NCBI RefSeq assembly: GCF_031458235.1
Contig: NZ_JAVDYB010000001.1
Coordinates: 2,253,001 to 2,317,000 of the forward strand
Source of the DNA: Catenuloplanes atrovinosus
GTDB lineage: Bacteria; Actinomycetota; Actinomycetes; Mycobacteriales; Micromonosporaceae
Direction of reading: 5' to 3'
Length of the DNA: 64,000 nucleotides
The stretch's first letter is position 1, and each line of letters begins with the position of its first letter. Of the stretch, positions 25,736-34,648 are shown in pieces. Below the pieces are notes generated by a model. It searched no databases. It was not told the DNA's origin and saw only the letters and a program-made list of their open reading frames with translations. Both the position numbers and the translations under genes were made by a program.

Positions 25736-25885
25736 GGCCGCAATGTAGACGACCGGTGTTACGGCGGAACGCGGCCCGTGACGGGGTTGCACGCACAGCA
25801 AAGCGCCGTGCGCTCTGGTCCATGTGCGTACCGAGGTGCTCTCCCTACGGTTCGTGGTGCACCCGCGCGAACGGAGAAACCTGAC

Positions 25886-26722
25886 ATGAGTTTGCAGACC
25901 GACCTCGCCCAGATCGAGGCCGCCAACGCGTCCGGCCGGCCGCCGGTCGTGTTCATCCACGGCCTGTGGCTGCTGCCGACCAGCTGGCAGCGGTGGGCCG
26001 ACCTGTTCGCCGAGGCCGGGTACGCGCCGGTGCTGCCCGGCTGGCCGGACGACCCGGACACGGTCGAGGAGGCCAACGCCCACCCCGAGGTGTTCGCGAA
26101 GAAGAGCGTCGGCCAGGTCGCGGACCACTTCTGCGACCTGATCGGCAAGCTGGACCGCAGGCCCGCGGTCGTCGGCCACTCGTTCGGCGGCCTGCTCACC
26201 CAGATCAGCGCCGGGCGCGGCCTGTCCGCCGCCTCGGTGGCGATCGACCCGGCGCCGTTCCGCGGCGTGCTGCCGCTGCCGATCTCCGCGCTGCGGGTGG
26301 CGAGCGTGGTCATCGGCAACCCGGCCAACTACCACCGGGCGGTGCCGCTGACCTACGACCAGTTCCGGTACGGCTTCGCCAACGCCGTTGCCGAGGAGGA
26401 GGCCCGCGAGCTGTACGCCACGTTCGCGGTCCCGGCCTCCGGTGAGCCGCTGTTCCAGGCCGCCACCGCGAACCTCAACCCGTGGACCGAGGTCAAGGTC
26501 GACACGGCCAACCCCGAGCGCGGCCCGCTGCTGATCATCTCCGGCGAGAAGGACCACACCGTGCCGTGGGCGATCGCCAACGCCTCGTACAAGCAGCAGA
26601 AGGACAACCCCGGCGTCACCGAGATCATCGAGATCCCGGGCCGCGGTCACTCCCTCACCATCGACAGCGGCTGGCGCGAGGTCGCCGACACCGCCCTCAC
26701 CTTCATCAAGCGCTTCCACTGA
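25886..26722 (+). CDS. Alpha/beta hydrolase
   Basis: A 278-residue alpha/beta hydrolase. ATG 25886 has GGAG upstream. The oxyanion strand is VVFIHGLWLLPTSW, the nucleophile Ser lies in VVGHSFGGLLTQ, the acid in ISGEKDHTVPW, and the catalytic His in PGRGHSLTI. It belongs to the broad esterase/haloperoxidase-like group often induced by AraC or TetR regulators; no cofactor is needed. It lies opposite two AraC genes across a 150-base gap. Ends in a clear terminator. Confidence 0.9.
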   Translation: MSLQTDLAQIEAANASGRPPVVFIHGLWLLPTSWQRWADLFAEAGYAPVLPGWPDDPDTVEEANAHPEVFAKKSVGQVADHFCDLIGKLDRRPAVVGHSFGGLLTQISAGRGLSAASVAIDPAPFRGVLPLPISALRVASVVIGNPANYHRAVPLTYDQFRYGFANAVAEEEARELYATFAVPASGEPLFQAATANLNPWTEVKVDTANPERGPLLIISGEKDHTVPWAIANASYKQQKDNPGVTEIIEIPGRGHSLTIDSGWREVADTALTFIKRFH

Positions 26723-26728
26723 GCGGCA

Positions 26729-26757
26729 CGCCCGGACCGGCCCCACCGGTCCGGGCG
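26729..26757. terminator. Terminator after alpha/beta hydrolase
   Basis: CGCCCGGACCGG (26729-26740) and CCGGTCCGGGCG (26746-26757) form a perfect 12-bp stem with a CCCCA loop, immediately after the hydrolase stop. Confidence 0.8.
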
Positions 26758-26777
26758 CGGCCGGAAAGGTCTTCCGC

Positions 26778-27233
26778 ATGATCGAGCAGGTCCACCACGC
26801 CGGCTGGCGCATGGCGGTCAGCGCCACGCTGCACTGCCTCACCGGCTGCGCCATCGGCGAGGTCCTCGGCATGGCCATCGGCACCGCCGCCGGCCTGAGC
26901 GACGGCGCCACCATCGCGCTCGCCGTCGTGCTGGCGTTCGTCTTCGGCTACGCGCTGACCGCCCGGCGCGTGGTACGCACCGGACTGCCCTGGCGGCGGG
27001 CGATCCGGATCGCCTTCGTCGCCGACACCCTGTCCATCGCCGTGATGGAACTCGTGGACAACCTGGTGCTGCTGGCGCTGCCGGGCGCCATGGACGCGGG
27101 CCTGACCAGCGCCACCTTCTGGCTGTCGCTGGCCTTCGCGCTGGCGGTCGCGTTCGTCGTCACCGTGCCGGTCAACCGCTGGCTCATCGCCCGGGGCCGC
27201 GGACACGCCGTCGTCCCGCACGCCGGCCACTGA
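26778..27233 (+). CDS. DUF4396 domain-containing membrane protein
   Basis: A 151-residue membrane protein. ATG 26778 has GGAAAGG upstream. The N-terminal motif ATLHCLTGCAIGEVLGMAIG, with its HCxxGC core, is diagnostic of DUF4396. Four hydrophobic segments follow, including VVLAFVFGYALTA and FWLSLAFALAVAFVVTV, with a conserved MELVDN in the third. The conserved His/Cys pair hints at metal or haem binding, but no function is established. It sits just after the terminator of the hydrolase gene and is probably transcribed from its own promoter. Confidence 0.82.
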   Translation: MIEQVHHAGWRMAVSATLHCLTGCAIGEVLGMAIGTAAGLSDGATIALAVVLAFVFGYALTARRVVRTGLPWRRAIRIAFVADTLSIAVMELVDNLVLLALPGAMDAGLTSATFWLSLAFALAVAFVVTVPVNRWLIARGRGHAVVPHAGH

Positions 27234-27291
27234 CCCCGGCCGCGGGCCCGGCGCCGTGGGCACGGGCCGTCCCGCACGCCGGCCTCCGGGC

Positions 27292-27699
27292 TCAGCCGGC
27301 CAGGCCGGTGAGGCGGGTGAGGGCGGTGAAGCCGTCGTCGGTGCCGGGCCAGTGGCGGCGGACCGCGTCGAGGCCCGCGCGCCGGACCGTGGAGCGCAGG
27401 ACCGCGATGACGATGATGGCGTCGTCGGCGTAGCCGAGGACCGGGATGAAGTCCGGGACCAGGTCGATCGGGACGGCCAGGTAGGCGAGCAGGAGGCTGA
27501 GGCGAATCCGGACGCCGCGCGGGAGGGTGCGGTCGGCTGCGAGGCGGCGCAGCAGCCGGAGCAGGTCGGGGAGCAGGCGGAGCGCTTCGGTGAGCCGCGG
27601 GCGGTCCGGCGCGACGATCACCAGGGCGACCAGCAGGCCGAGCCAGGCCAGCAGCAGCGCCGCGGCGAGGCTGATCAGCAGCTGCCACCACAGGTCCAC
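27292..27699 (-). CDS. YkvA family protein (DUF1232)
   Basis: A 135-residue membrane protein. GTG 27699 is supported by GAAGGAGT seven bases upstream. One N-terminal membrane helix (LLISLAAALLLAWLGLLVAL) is followed by LLRRLAADRTLPRGVRIRL and then LAYLAVPIDLVPDFIPVLGYADD, the exact signature of DUF1232. Function is unknown; relatives occur singly in many bacteria and plants. It converges on the DUF4396 gene. Confidence 0.85.
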   Translation of the reverse strand: MDLWWQLLISLAAALLLAWLGLLVALVIVAPDRPRLTEALRLLPDLLRLLRRLAADRTLPRGVRIRLSLLLAYLAVPIDLVPDFIPVLGYADDAIIVIAVLRSTVRRAGLDAVRRHWPGTDDGFTALTRLTGLAG

Positions 27700-27731
27700 C
27701 GCGCGACTCCTTCACCTGCGGACTACCGGCA

Positions 27732-27760
27732 CATGATCGCATGGCCTGCGTAGAATCATG
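27732..27760 (+). promoter_or_regulatory. Possible promoter/operator of response regulator gene
   Basis: TAGAAT at 27751-27756 resembles a -10 hexamer about 40 bases upstream of the start. It lies within an inverted repeat, CATGAT (27732-27737) and ATCATG (27755-27760). No clear -35 element is present. Low confidence. Confidence 0.3.
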
Positions 27761-27797
27761 AAAAATCAGGACATTGCGACTGTGAGCGGAAGTGACC

Positions 27798-28946
27798 ATG
27801 GCCGGCTCTGATCTGCCGCGAATCCTGCTGGTCGACGACGAACAGGATCTCCTCGACGGTCTTCGCCGGCAACTGCGCCGCGAGTTCGACGTGGAGACCG
27901 CGGTCGGCGCCGCGAACGGGCTGTTCTCGCTCGGTAAGGGCGCGCCGTTCGAGGTGATCGTGTCCGACTTCATGATGCCGGGGATCAACGGCGCGCAGTT
28001 CCTCACGGCCGCGAGGAAGGCGGCGCCGTCCGCGACGCGCATGCTGCTCACCGGCCACACGAACCTGGCCGACGCGGCGATCACGGTGAACCAGGGCGGA
28101 ATCTTCCGGATGCTGCTCAAGCCGGTCGACCACGAGACGATGACCGGCGCGCTGCGCGACTGCGTGGCCCAGCACCGGCTCGTGGTGGCCGAGCGGGAGC
28201 TGCTGGAGCAGACGCTGCGCGGCAGCGTGCAGGCGCTGACCGAGGTGCTGTCGCTGGTCAGCCCGGCCGCGTTCGGGCGCGGCACGCGCATGCGCCGGGT
28301 CGCGGCCGCGATCCTGGACGCGGTCGGCGCCGAGGACCGCTGGGCGCTGGAGCTGGCGGTCCAGATGTCCCAGCTCGGCGCGGTCTCGCTGCCGCCGGCC
28401 GTGGCGGAGCGGCTGATGACCGGCGTCGACCTCAACGCCACGGAGCAGGCGATGGTCGACCGGATGGGCGAGGTCGCCGAGCAGCTCGTCTCGCCGATCC
28501 CGCGGCTGGGCGCGGTCGCGGAGGCGATCCGCTACTCCCGCAAGGGCTTCGACGGATCAGGAGCACCACCCGACGGTACGGCCGGCGACCGCATCCCGTT
28601 CGGCGGCCGGCTGCTGCGCCTGGTCGAGGACCACGACGCGCTGCTGGCCCAGGGCGCCTCGCCGACCGTGGCGATCGCCACGCTGCGCTCGCAGGCCGCC
28701 CGCTACGACCCGGTGCTGCTGGACGCGCTGGCCGCGGTCGCCTCACCGGCCGGCGGCGTGCGTGGCGTGCCGATGGCGGAACTCCAGGTCGGCATGGTGC
28801 TCGCCGCGCCGGTGACCAGCCTGTCCGGCGTCCTGCTGGTCAGCGGCGGGCAGGACGTCACGCCCGGGCTGCTCACCCGGCTGCGCAACTTCGCCGAGCT
28901 GGAGGACGGGGTGGCGGAACCGCTGATGGTGATGGACGCGGAGTGA
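27798..28946 (+). CDS. Response regulator with degenerate HD-GYP output domain
   Basis: A 382-residue regulator. ATG 27798 has GAGCGGA at the right distance; GTG 27792 is too close to it. The receiver (about 1-125) has ILLVDDEQDLL, the phospho-Asp in VIVSDFMMPGING and the Lys in MLLKPVDHE, close to RpfG-type receivers. The second half aligns in outline with HD-GYP phosphodiesterases: PAVAERL, PIPRLGAVAEAIRYSRKGFDGSGAP, and IPFGGRLLRLVEDHDAL. However the HD pair is replaced (LAVQMSQLGAVSLPP) and GYP reads GAP, so cyclic-di-GMP cleavage is unlikely; it may bind a nucleotide or partner. It faces the histidine kinase at 28951, four bases away. Confidence 0.85.
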   Translation: MAGSDLPRILLVDDEQDLLDGLRRQLRREFDVETAVGAANGLFSLGKGAPFEVIVSDFMMPGINGAQFLTAARKAAPSATRMLLTGHTNLADAAITVNQGGIFRMLLKPVDHETMTGALRDCVAQHRLVVAERELLEQTLRGSVQALTEVLSLVSPAAFGRGTRMRRVAAAILDAVGAEDRWALELAVQMSQLGAVSLPPAVAERLMTGVDLNATEQAMVDRMGEVAEQLVSPIPRLGAVAEAIRYSRKGFDGSGAPPDGTAGDRIPFGGRLLRLVEDHDALLAQGASPTVAIATLRSQAARYDPVLLDALAAVASPAGGVRGVPMAELQVGMVLAAPVTSLSGVLLVSGGQDVTPGLLTRLRNFAELEDGVAEPLMVMDAE

Positions 28947-28950
28947 CCGG

Positions 28951-31116
28951 TCACGCGGCCACGGCGTCGGCGAGCGCGGCCGGCTGGGTGACCGGCAGGC
29001 GCACCGTGAACACCGTGCCGGCCCCGACCTCGCTGGTGAAGTCGATCGTCCCGCCGTGGCGGTCGGTGACCAGCGTCCGTACCAGCGGAAGCCCCTGACC
29101 CGTGCCCTTGCCGACCTCCTTGGTGGTGAAGAACGGCTCGAACAGCTTGTCCGCGATCTCCGGCGGCACTCCGGTGCCGGTGTCGGCGACCTGGATGACG
29201 AGCTGACCGGCCTCCATCCGGGTGCTGACCCGGATGGTGCCGCGCCCGCGGTCCGCGTCGGCGATCGCGTGCGCCGCGTTGACCAGCAGGTTCAGCATCA
29301 CCTGGTTGATGTCGCCCAGGTGGCAGTAGATCGGGGGCAGGTCGGCCAGGTCCGTCTCGACGTCCGCCACGTACTTGATCTCGTTGTTCGCGACCACGAG
29401 CGTGTTCTGGATCGCCTCGGCGATGTTCGCCAGCGCCTTCTCGTCGGTGCCGGGGTGACCGAACGCCTTCATGGCGCGCACGATGCCGGCCACCCGGTCG
29501 ACGCCCTTGAGCGTCTGGGAGATCGCGGTCGGCACCTCCTCCATCAGGTACTCCATCTCGATCTCCTCGGCCAGCCGGTCGACCGCGCGCAGCGCCTCCA
29601 GCACCTGCTCCGCGCCGCCCTCGGTGGCCATGGCCGCGCGGTACGCGGTCCACAGCCGTACCACGTCCGCGAACGAGTCGTTCATGAACCGCACGTTGTC
29701 CCCGATGAACTGGATCGGAGTGTTGATCTCGTGCGCGATGCCGGCGGCCAGCCGGCCGACGGACTCCAGCTTCTGCGCGTGCCGCAGCTCCAGCTCCAGC
29801 CGCTGCCGCTCGGAGACGTCCCGGGCGGTGAACACGATGCTGCGCGAGCCGTCGTGCTCGGTCGCGTACTCCAGCAGCGCCTCCACGTCGATCCACGGCG
29901 CGTCCTCGGTGCCGCGGATCCGGCACTGCCGCACCGGCGGCCCCTCCGCGGGCGCGGCCAGCAGCGCGGGCAGGTCCGCCGGGTGCACCAGGTTCCACAG
30001 CGAGTCGCCGACCAGCCCACCCGGCGGACGGCCGAGCATGGCGACCGCGGCCGGGTTGACGAACCTGATCGTGCCCGCCTCGCCGGCCAGCACCAGCGCG
30101 TCCGGCAGGTGGTCGACCACCACGGAGAGCCGCGAGCGGATCAGCAGCTCGTCCAGGATCAGCGCGGACTCGCCGGCCAGCGTGCGCACCGGCGCCGCGA
30201 GGTCGTCGGCGGTGCGCCGGTCCAGCGCCAGCACCAGCATGCCGAACGCGTTCTCGTGCGCGACCAGCGGCGCGAGCGCCACCGCGCGATGCCGGGGCAG
30301 CCGCAGCGCGTCCGTGACCTCGTCCGCCGCGCCGTCCGCCAGCACCGCGTACCCGCCGGAGCCGAGCAGTTCCCGCGCCTGAGCCGGCAGCCGGTCCAGC
30401 TCGGTGACCCAGCCGGTCGCGTCCGCGCCGACCCGGCCCGCCGCCGCGATCACGTGCAGCGCCGGCCCCGCGACCGTGAAGACCAGTGCCGCGCTCACCT
30501 GCCGGTCGAGCGACAGCGCGGCGCCCAGCGCCACGTCCAGCGCCTCCGCCCGGGACGACGCCGCCGCGAGCCCCGCGCCGGCCGACGCCATCACGCTCTC
30601 CCGGGCCGCCGCCCGGTCCCGGGCCGAGCTGGCGCGCGCCAGCACGTGGTTGACCGACAGTGCCAGCAGCGCGGTGAACAGCAGCGACACGGTGCTGCCC
30701 GGGCTGGCGCCGGCCACCGCGATGCCGGACACCATGATGACCAGCAGCACGGCGGCGCCGAGCACCTTCTCCGCCAGCCGGCCGTACAGCGCGCGGAAGT
30801 TGACCCAGACGAAGCACAGGCCGAGCGTGCCCTCGAAGTCGGACGCGCCCAGCACCACCAGCACGAGGAGACCCTCGGGGACCCAGCTCCACGCGGGGAA
30901 CCGCTGCCGCCGGTAGCCGGCGTACAGCCAGGCCAGCAGCACCACGGTGGCGGCCAGCGCCAGCTCGATCCGGCGGATGCCGCCGGCCAGGTCGACGCCC
31001 CACAGCCCGACGACCGGCCACAGAATCAGAAAGCCCAAGAAAAGGGTACGAATCTGGCCCAACATCGTATCGGTGCCGCGCAGCCAGCGCTCCACACTCA
31101 TCCTCTGGTACGTCAT
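28951..31116 (-). CDS. Large PAS-containing sensor histidine kinase
   Basis: A 721-residue hybrid-free kinase. ATG 31116 has GAGAGG six bases upstream. Six to seven N-terminal membrane helices (about 20-195) are followed by a GAF-like segment (about 200-340) and a PAS domain (about 345-465: [25 protein letters not shown]). The phospho-His is in [21 protein letters not shown], a variant with a long insertion before the second helix, as in kinases that pair with RpfG-like regulators. The ATPase has [28 protein letters not shown] and [10 protein letters not shown]. It converges on the degenerate HD-GYP response regulator and is probably its partner although transcribed separately. Confidence 0.92.
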   Translation of the reverse strand: MTYQRMSVERWLRGTDTMLGQIRTLFLGFLILWPVVGLWGVDLAGGIRRIELALAATVVLLAWLYAGYRRQRFPAWSWVPEGLLVLVVLGASDFEGTLGLCFVWVNFRALYGRLAEKVLGAAVLLVIMVSGIAVAGASPGSTVSLLFTALLALSVNHVLARASSARDRAAARESVMASAGAGLAAASSRAEALDVALGAALSLDRQVSAALVFTVAGPALHVIAAAGRVGADATGWVTELDRLPAQARELLGSGGYAVLADGAADEVTDALRLPRHRAVALAPLVAHENAFGMLVLALDRRTADDLAAPVRTLAGESALILDELLIRSRLSVVVDHLPDALVLAGEAGTIRFVNPAAVAMLGRPPGGLVGDSLWNLVHPADLPALLAAPAEGPPVRQCRIRGTEDAPWIDVEALLEYATEHDGSRSIVFTARDVSERQRLELELRHAQKLESVGRLAAGIAHEINTPIQFIGDNVRFMNDSFADVVRLWTAYRAAMATEGGAEQVLEALRAVDRLAEEIEMEYLMEEVPTAISQTLKGVDRVAGIVRAMKAFGHPGTDEKALANIAEAIQNTLVVANNEIKYVADVETDLADLPPIYCHLGDINQVMLNLLVNAAHAIADADRGRGTIRVSTRMEAGQLVIQVADTGTGVPPEIADKLFEPFFTTKEVGKGTGQGLPLVRTLVTDRHGGTIDFTSEVGAGTVFTVRLPVTQPAALADAVAA

Positions 31117-31746
31117 CGCCGACCTCTCCATCCTCAGCGCGCCCACGATCGGCACCCGTCCACGGATGCTGAGCAGGTCTCCGCCCGGCGACAGGCGGCG
31201 GAGCCGGGACGGGCGGGTGGCCACGTCGATCGCGATGACCGGCCGGCGCCGGTCACGATCCGCGGCACCAGCACCGCCCGCCCGCGCCGGCGGGCCGGCT
31301 CCGGGCGCGACCCCGGCGGAACGCCCCGCACCCGGCGCCGTGCCCGGCTCGCCGGCTTCCGCGCCGCCTCCGGCGCGCGCTCCACGATCGGCGCGACGAC
31401 GACGCCGAACGGCACGGCTGACAGGCCGTGCGGCGCGAACGCGATCCGCTCGGCGGGAGGGAGCCGGTCCGGCCCAGCCCTACCTCCCCGGCCGGCACCG
31501 CCGCGTCCAGGGGATCGGCCTCGCCGGCCGAGCCGGGGAGCCGGAGTGCCACGGGGTACCGAAACCGGCGGAGGGGTGGAGAATCCGCTGCCGGGCATCG
31601 CGGCGGCCGGTGAGCCGCGGGCCACGGCGCCGGGGTCGACATAGTCGATTAAGTGCGCTAGGGTTCTCGGTGCGGAGAGAAACAAGGAAGTCGGCCCGGG
31701 GTCGGCCGTTCGGCGCCGACCCCGGAGAGGTGGTGCGAACTCGGGC

Positions 31747-31965
31747 TCAGAACCCGACTATGGTGAGTGCCAGAGCAATTCGATCTTCAATGAAGAGGAT
31801 CAAGGGCATTACCTGTGGGATCTTGTTCAGAAGCAGGAACGAGATCAGGTTCGGTACCATTCGGCTCCATTGCTCGATGGTGAGGGCACGGTGTTGCTCG
31901 ATGGGATCATGGTTCTCAGGCCTGCGAATCCCATCGACGGGAAATGATAGACCCTCACCCTCCAC
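31747..31965 (-). CDS. Possible small membrane peptide in low-GC stretch
   Basis: A 72-codon open frame with GTG start at 31965. It encodes a polar N-terminus and a hydrophobic C-terminal half (LISFLLLNKIP, VMPLILFIEDRIALALTIVGF). Codon use is unlike neighbours: CTA, TTT, ATT, GTA and ATA appear. No ribosome-binding site is evident and I recognise no family. It may be a small membrane peptide, a fragment of a transferred gene, or chance. Confidence 0.25.
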   Translation of the reverse strand: MEGEGLSFPVDGIRRPENHDPIEQHRALTIEQWSRMVPNLISFLLLNKIPQVMPLILFIEDRIALALTIVGF

Positions 31966-31974
31966 TTAGTGGAG
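31960..31974. promoter_or_regulatory. CTCCAC-TTA-GTGGAG palindrome
   Basis: A perfect 6-bp inverted repeat with a 3-base spacer, overlapping the start of the small low-GC open frame and just beyond the terminator-like hairpin of the SARP gene. Possible operator; no other evidence. Confidence 0.3.
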
Positions 31975-31991
31975 TCGAGATCGAGAGCGCT

Positions 31992-32021
31992 CGACGGATC
32001 GCCCGTTCGGGTGATCCGTCG
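31992..32021. terminator. Terminator hairpin downstream of SARP gene
   Basis: Positions 31992-32005 pair with 32008-32021 over 14 bp (one G-T pair) around a TT turn; the core is CGACGGATC/GATCCGTCG. It begins nine bases past the SARP stop on the minus strand, the right place for an intrinsic terminator. Confidence 0.7.
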
Positions 32022-32030
32022 CCGACAACC

Positions 32031-32918
32031 CTAACGGCGCCTTGGGAGAATGAAGACCTGATCGCGCCCTGCGAAGTAGACATTGCCACAATTGGTGGCC
32101 GTCTGCTGCACCCGCTCGCCGTCCCGGTCCTCGTGCGGCCCGTGCTTCTCATGGGATTCGCGCGGCGGGCGCGGGGCGGCGGGCGGGTTCGCGGTCAACT
32201 CGGCGGCGCGCCTGCGGACCGCCTCGCCCGGCCGCACCGCGGCCAGCCGCCACATGCGCTCCGCCGCCTCGGTCAGGAACTGATCGATGTCCGAGTGCCG
32301 TCCGCCGCGGGCCAGCGCCTCCAGCCCGATCATGATGATCTCGTCCGTCGGCGTCACCTCGGCGAGCAGCACCGAGACGCCGGACGCCGCCTCCGCGTGC
32401 GCCCCGATCTCCAGCTGCCGCCGGACGAGCGCGCACCGCGCCTCCGTGTGCTCCCGCCGCAACCGGACCGCGGAGCGCGCGGCCCACGTGGTGCCCACGT
32501 CCGCCAGCGCCTCCCCGCGCCACAGCCCGACCGCTCGCGCGTAGAGATCCGCGGACGCGGGCGGTGAGTCCGCGCGCGCCGCGTCGCGCACCAGCGCGCG
32601 GAACCGGTGATAGTCCACCGACTCCGGCGGCACGTGCAGCTCGTACCCGGTCGTCCGCCGGTTCCTGAGCACGCCCGGATCGGCGCCGGCCGCGACCAGT
32701 GCCGCACGCACGGCGCGGGTGTACGTGGCGAGCGTCTCGCGCGCCTTCTCCGGCGGCGGGTCGTCCCACAGGCACGCGGTCAGCGCGCCCGTGCCGACCA
32801 GCCGGCCCGGTTGCAGCGCCAGCGCGGCCAGGACCGCGCGGTGCCCGGCGCGCTCCAGCCGTACCGGCCGTCCGGCGTCGTCCCTGATCTCCACCGGGCC
32901 GAGCAGGCTGATGTCCAT
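32031..32918 (-). CDS. SARP-family regulator (OmpR-type HTH plus BTAD) with C-terminal GRDQ motif
   Basis: A 295-residue short SARP. ATG 32918 begins MDISLLGPVEIRDDAGRPV, followed by RAVLAALALQPGRLVGTGAL and the wing RRTTGYELHVPPESVDYHRF, the normal OmpR-like DNA-binding domain. The bacterial transcriptional activation domain spans about 95-245 (ALVRDAARA ... LGLEALARGGR). There is no NB-ARC domain. After a disordered Pro/His/Glu linker the protein ends NVYFAGRDQVFILPRRR; this VYFAGRDQ motif recurs in the NB-ARC protein at 36997. Such tails behave as short beta-forming interaction motifs. The gene is divergent from the GT-like gene and ends in a terminator. Confidence 0.85.
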   Translation of the reverse strand: MDISLLGPVEIRDDAGRPVRLERAGHRAVLAALALQPGRLVGTGALTACLWDDPPPEKARETLATYTRAVRAALVAAGADPGVLRNRRTTGYELHVPPESVDYHRFRALVRDAARADSPPASADLYARAVGLWRGEALADVGTTWAARSAVRLRREHTEARCALVRRQLEIGAHAEAASGVSVLLAEVTPTDEIIMIGLEALARGGRHSDIDQFLTEAAERMWRLAAVRPGEAVRRRAAELTANPPAAPRPPRESHEKHGPHEDRDGERVQQTATNCGNVYFAGRDQVFILPRRR

Positions 32919-33107
32919 GAATGCAGTGTGGCATCGCCCGCCACGATTTCTTTTTTCCGCGCCTGACCTGCGGCGTCCGGTTTTCCGTCCGGTTCCGCGT
33001 CCCGCTTCGCGTCCGCCGGGACCCCCGATGCTTCGGCGGTCATGCCGCATCGAGCAGGGGAGACGGGACGTCATGCGAGAACGATCAAAACCCGGCGTGG
33101 GTACGCG

Positions 33108-34322
33108 ATGAGCGCGCACTGGCTGGAGATGCCGGCCGGTCCCGGCGCCGCACGCTGGCACACCGCGCCGGTGGAGCGGCTGGTGCTGGCGGTCTGCCAC
33201 ACGGTCGCGAGCGCGCAGCACGTGCTGGACGCGATCGGGCTGGTCGAGGCGGACGAGCGCGTGCAGGTGGTCTTCACCCGCGCGCCCGACGTGATCAGCA
33301 ACGGCACCGACGAGCTGCTGGCGTCGCTGGGCGCGGTGGTGATCCCGTGGGAGCAGGCGATCCGGTCCACGTTCGGCCTGGCGGTGGCCGCGGACTGCGC
33401 CGGGCTGCACCAGGTGCGCGCGCCGATCATCCAGCTGCCGCACGGGATCACGAGTAACAAGGTCGCCTGGTCGCCGCCCGGTGAGCCGTCGACCGGGCTG
33501 GTCACCGGCCTGTCCGCGCCGTGGCTGACCTGGTACGGGCGCCTGATCCCGGAGGTCGTCACGATCTCGCACGGGGCCGCGCGCGACGTGCTGGCCCGGC
33601 AGTGCCCGCAGGCGCTCCCGGCCGCCCGGCTCACCGGCGACCTGTGCCTGGACCGGCTCACCGCGAGCCTGGCGCGGCGGGCCGCGTACCGCCGTGGCCT
33701 CGGCGTCCCGGTGGACCGCACGCTGGTCGCGGTCAGCAGCACCTGGGGGGAGTGGTCGCTGTTCCGGCGCGCCTGGCCCGCGCTCCGCGAGGCGCTGCGC
33801 GCGCTGCCCCCCGACCGGTACGCGATCCGCGCCGTCCTCCACCCGGCCGCGTGGATGGGACACGGGCCGCGCCAGGTGGAGGCCTGGGCGCGGAGCCGGC
33901 GGGTGCCGGGCCTGCGCTACGTCGAGCCGCTGGACTGGCGCGCGCTCGCCGCCGCCGCGGACGTGTGGATCGGTGACTTCGGCTCGCCCACCATCTACGC
34001 CGCCGCGGCCGGGATTCCGGTGGTGCACCTGCCGGCCCCGGAGGGCCGCGTCGCACCCGGGTCCGCGGCCGAGGCGCTGGCCCGGACCGCGACCCCGCTC
34101 GACCTGGACCGGCCGCTGGCGCCGCTGCTGCGGGACGCCGGCACCCGGCGCGAGGCGGTGGCGGCCGCGGTCCCGCCGCTGGTCAGCTCCGTGCGCGGAC
34201 AGGCGGCGCGGCGGCTGCGGGCGGAGATCTACCGGCTGCTGCGGTTGCCGGAGCCGGCCGGGCGCGCGGTGGCCCGGCCGGTGGCGGTGCCGGAGCCGTA
34301 CCGTCGCCGGGTGTCGCCGTGA
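33108..34322 (+). CDS. GT-B fold, CDP-glycerol glycerophosphotransferase-like protein
   Basis: A 404-residue protein. ATG 33108 begins MSAHWLEMPAGPGAARWHTA. The N-terminal half has VLAVCHTVASAQHVLDAIGL and IIQLPHGITSNKVAW; the C-terminal half has TLVAVSSTWGEWSLF, AIRAVLHPAAWMGHG and WIGDFGSPTIYAAAAGIPVVHLPAP, reminiscent of the nucleotide-sugar site of teichoic-acid-type glycerophosphotransferases and other GT-B enzymes. Homologues in actinomycetes are often left unnamed. It has no membrane anchor, so a cytosolic transferase or a binding-only relative is likely. The stop overlaps the next start (GTGA). It is divergent from SARP across 190 bases. Confidence 0.6.
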   Translation: MSAHWLEMPAGPGAARWHTAPVERLVLAVCHTVASAQHVLDAIGLVEADERVQVVFTRAPDVISNGTDELLASLGAVVIPWEQAIRSTFGLAVAADCAGLHQVRAPIIQLPHGITSNKVAWSPPGEPSTGLVTGLSAPWLTWYGRLIPEVVTISHGAARDVLARQCPQALPAARLTGDLCLDRLTASLARRAAYRRGLGVPVDRTLVAVSSTWGEWSLFRRAWPALREALRALPPDRYAIRAVLHPAAWMGHGPRQVEAWARSRRVPGLRYVEPLDWRALAAAADVWIGDFGSPTIYAAAAGIPVVHLPAPEGRVAPGSAAEALARTATPLDLDRPLAPLLRDAGTRREAVAAAVPPLVSSVRGQAARRLRAEIYRLLRLPEPAGRAVARPVAVPEPYRRRVSP

Positions 34323-34648
34323 ACGGCGAGGTCTATCTGGTGGTGGCGGTGCCGGGCGGCGACCCGCGCTGGGTGCCGGTGGCCGACGTGCTGCTGCGTG
34401 CCGGAGCGGGCGCGGAGCCGGCGGAGGCGTTGCTGGCGCGGCATCCGGGCGTGTCCGCGGTGGCGTCGCCGCACCCGGGCGGCGTGACGCTGATCCACCG
34501 CAACGGCCGGATCGCCGCGTCCGCCGGGGCCCGTACGGCGTCGCCGGCGGTGCGGGCCGTGGTGCTGCTGCGGCTGCTCTCCGGTCACGGCAGCCGGTCG
34601 AGCAGCCGGCGCACCTGCCCCGCCTCGGTGTCGGCCAGCTCGGCGTAG
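34319..34648 (+). CDS. Small hypothetical protein coupled to GT-like gene
   Basis: A 109-residue protein starting at GTG 34319, which overlaps the stop of the GT-like gene. The first 85 residues look real and folded: EVYLVVAVPGGDPRWVPVAD, EALLARHPGVSAVASPHPGG, VTLIHRNGRIAAS. The last 21 residues lie antisense to the end of the NB-ARC gene (64-base overlap) and are low-complexity, so the true C-terminus may be shortened in relatives. No family recognised. Translational coupling suggests it acts with the GT-like protein. Confidence 0.55.
   Translation: MNGEVYLVVAVPGGDPRWVPVADVLLRAGAGAEPAEALLARHPGVSAVASPHPGGVTLIHRNGRIAASAGARTASPAVRAVVLLRLLSGHGSRSSSRRTCPASVSASSA

Larger units (their letters stand above)
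31117..32030. other. 914-base gap with no convincing gene; lower-GC stretch at its right end
   Basis: 31117-31640 is GC-rich with reading frames dominated by Arg/Pro/Gly and no ribosome-binding sites; I see no gene in it. From about 31640 to 32030 the GC content drops clearly below the surroundings. This part contains a 72-codon open frame on the minus strand (31747-31965), a palindrome (31960-31974) and a strong hairpin (31992-32021). It looks like inserted or decayed DNA beside the SARP gene. Confidence 0.5.

Noticed and set aside
31134-31685. A 183-codon minus-strand frame
   Set aside because: Composition is Arg/Pro/Gly-rich with no ribosome-binding site or recognisable motif; treated as non-coding.
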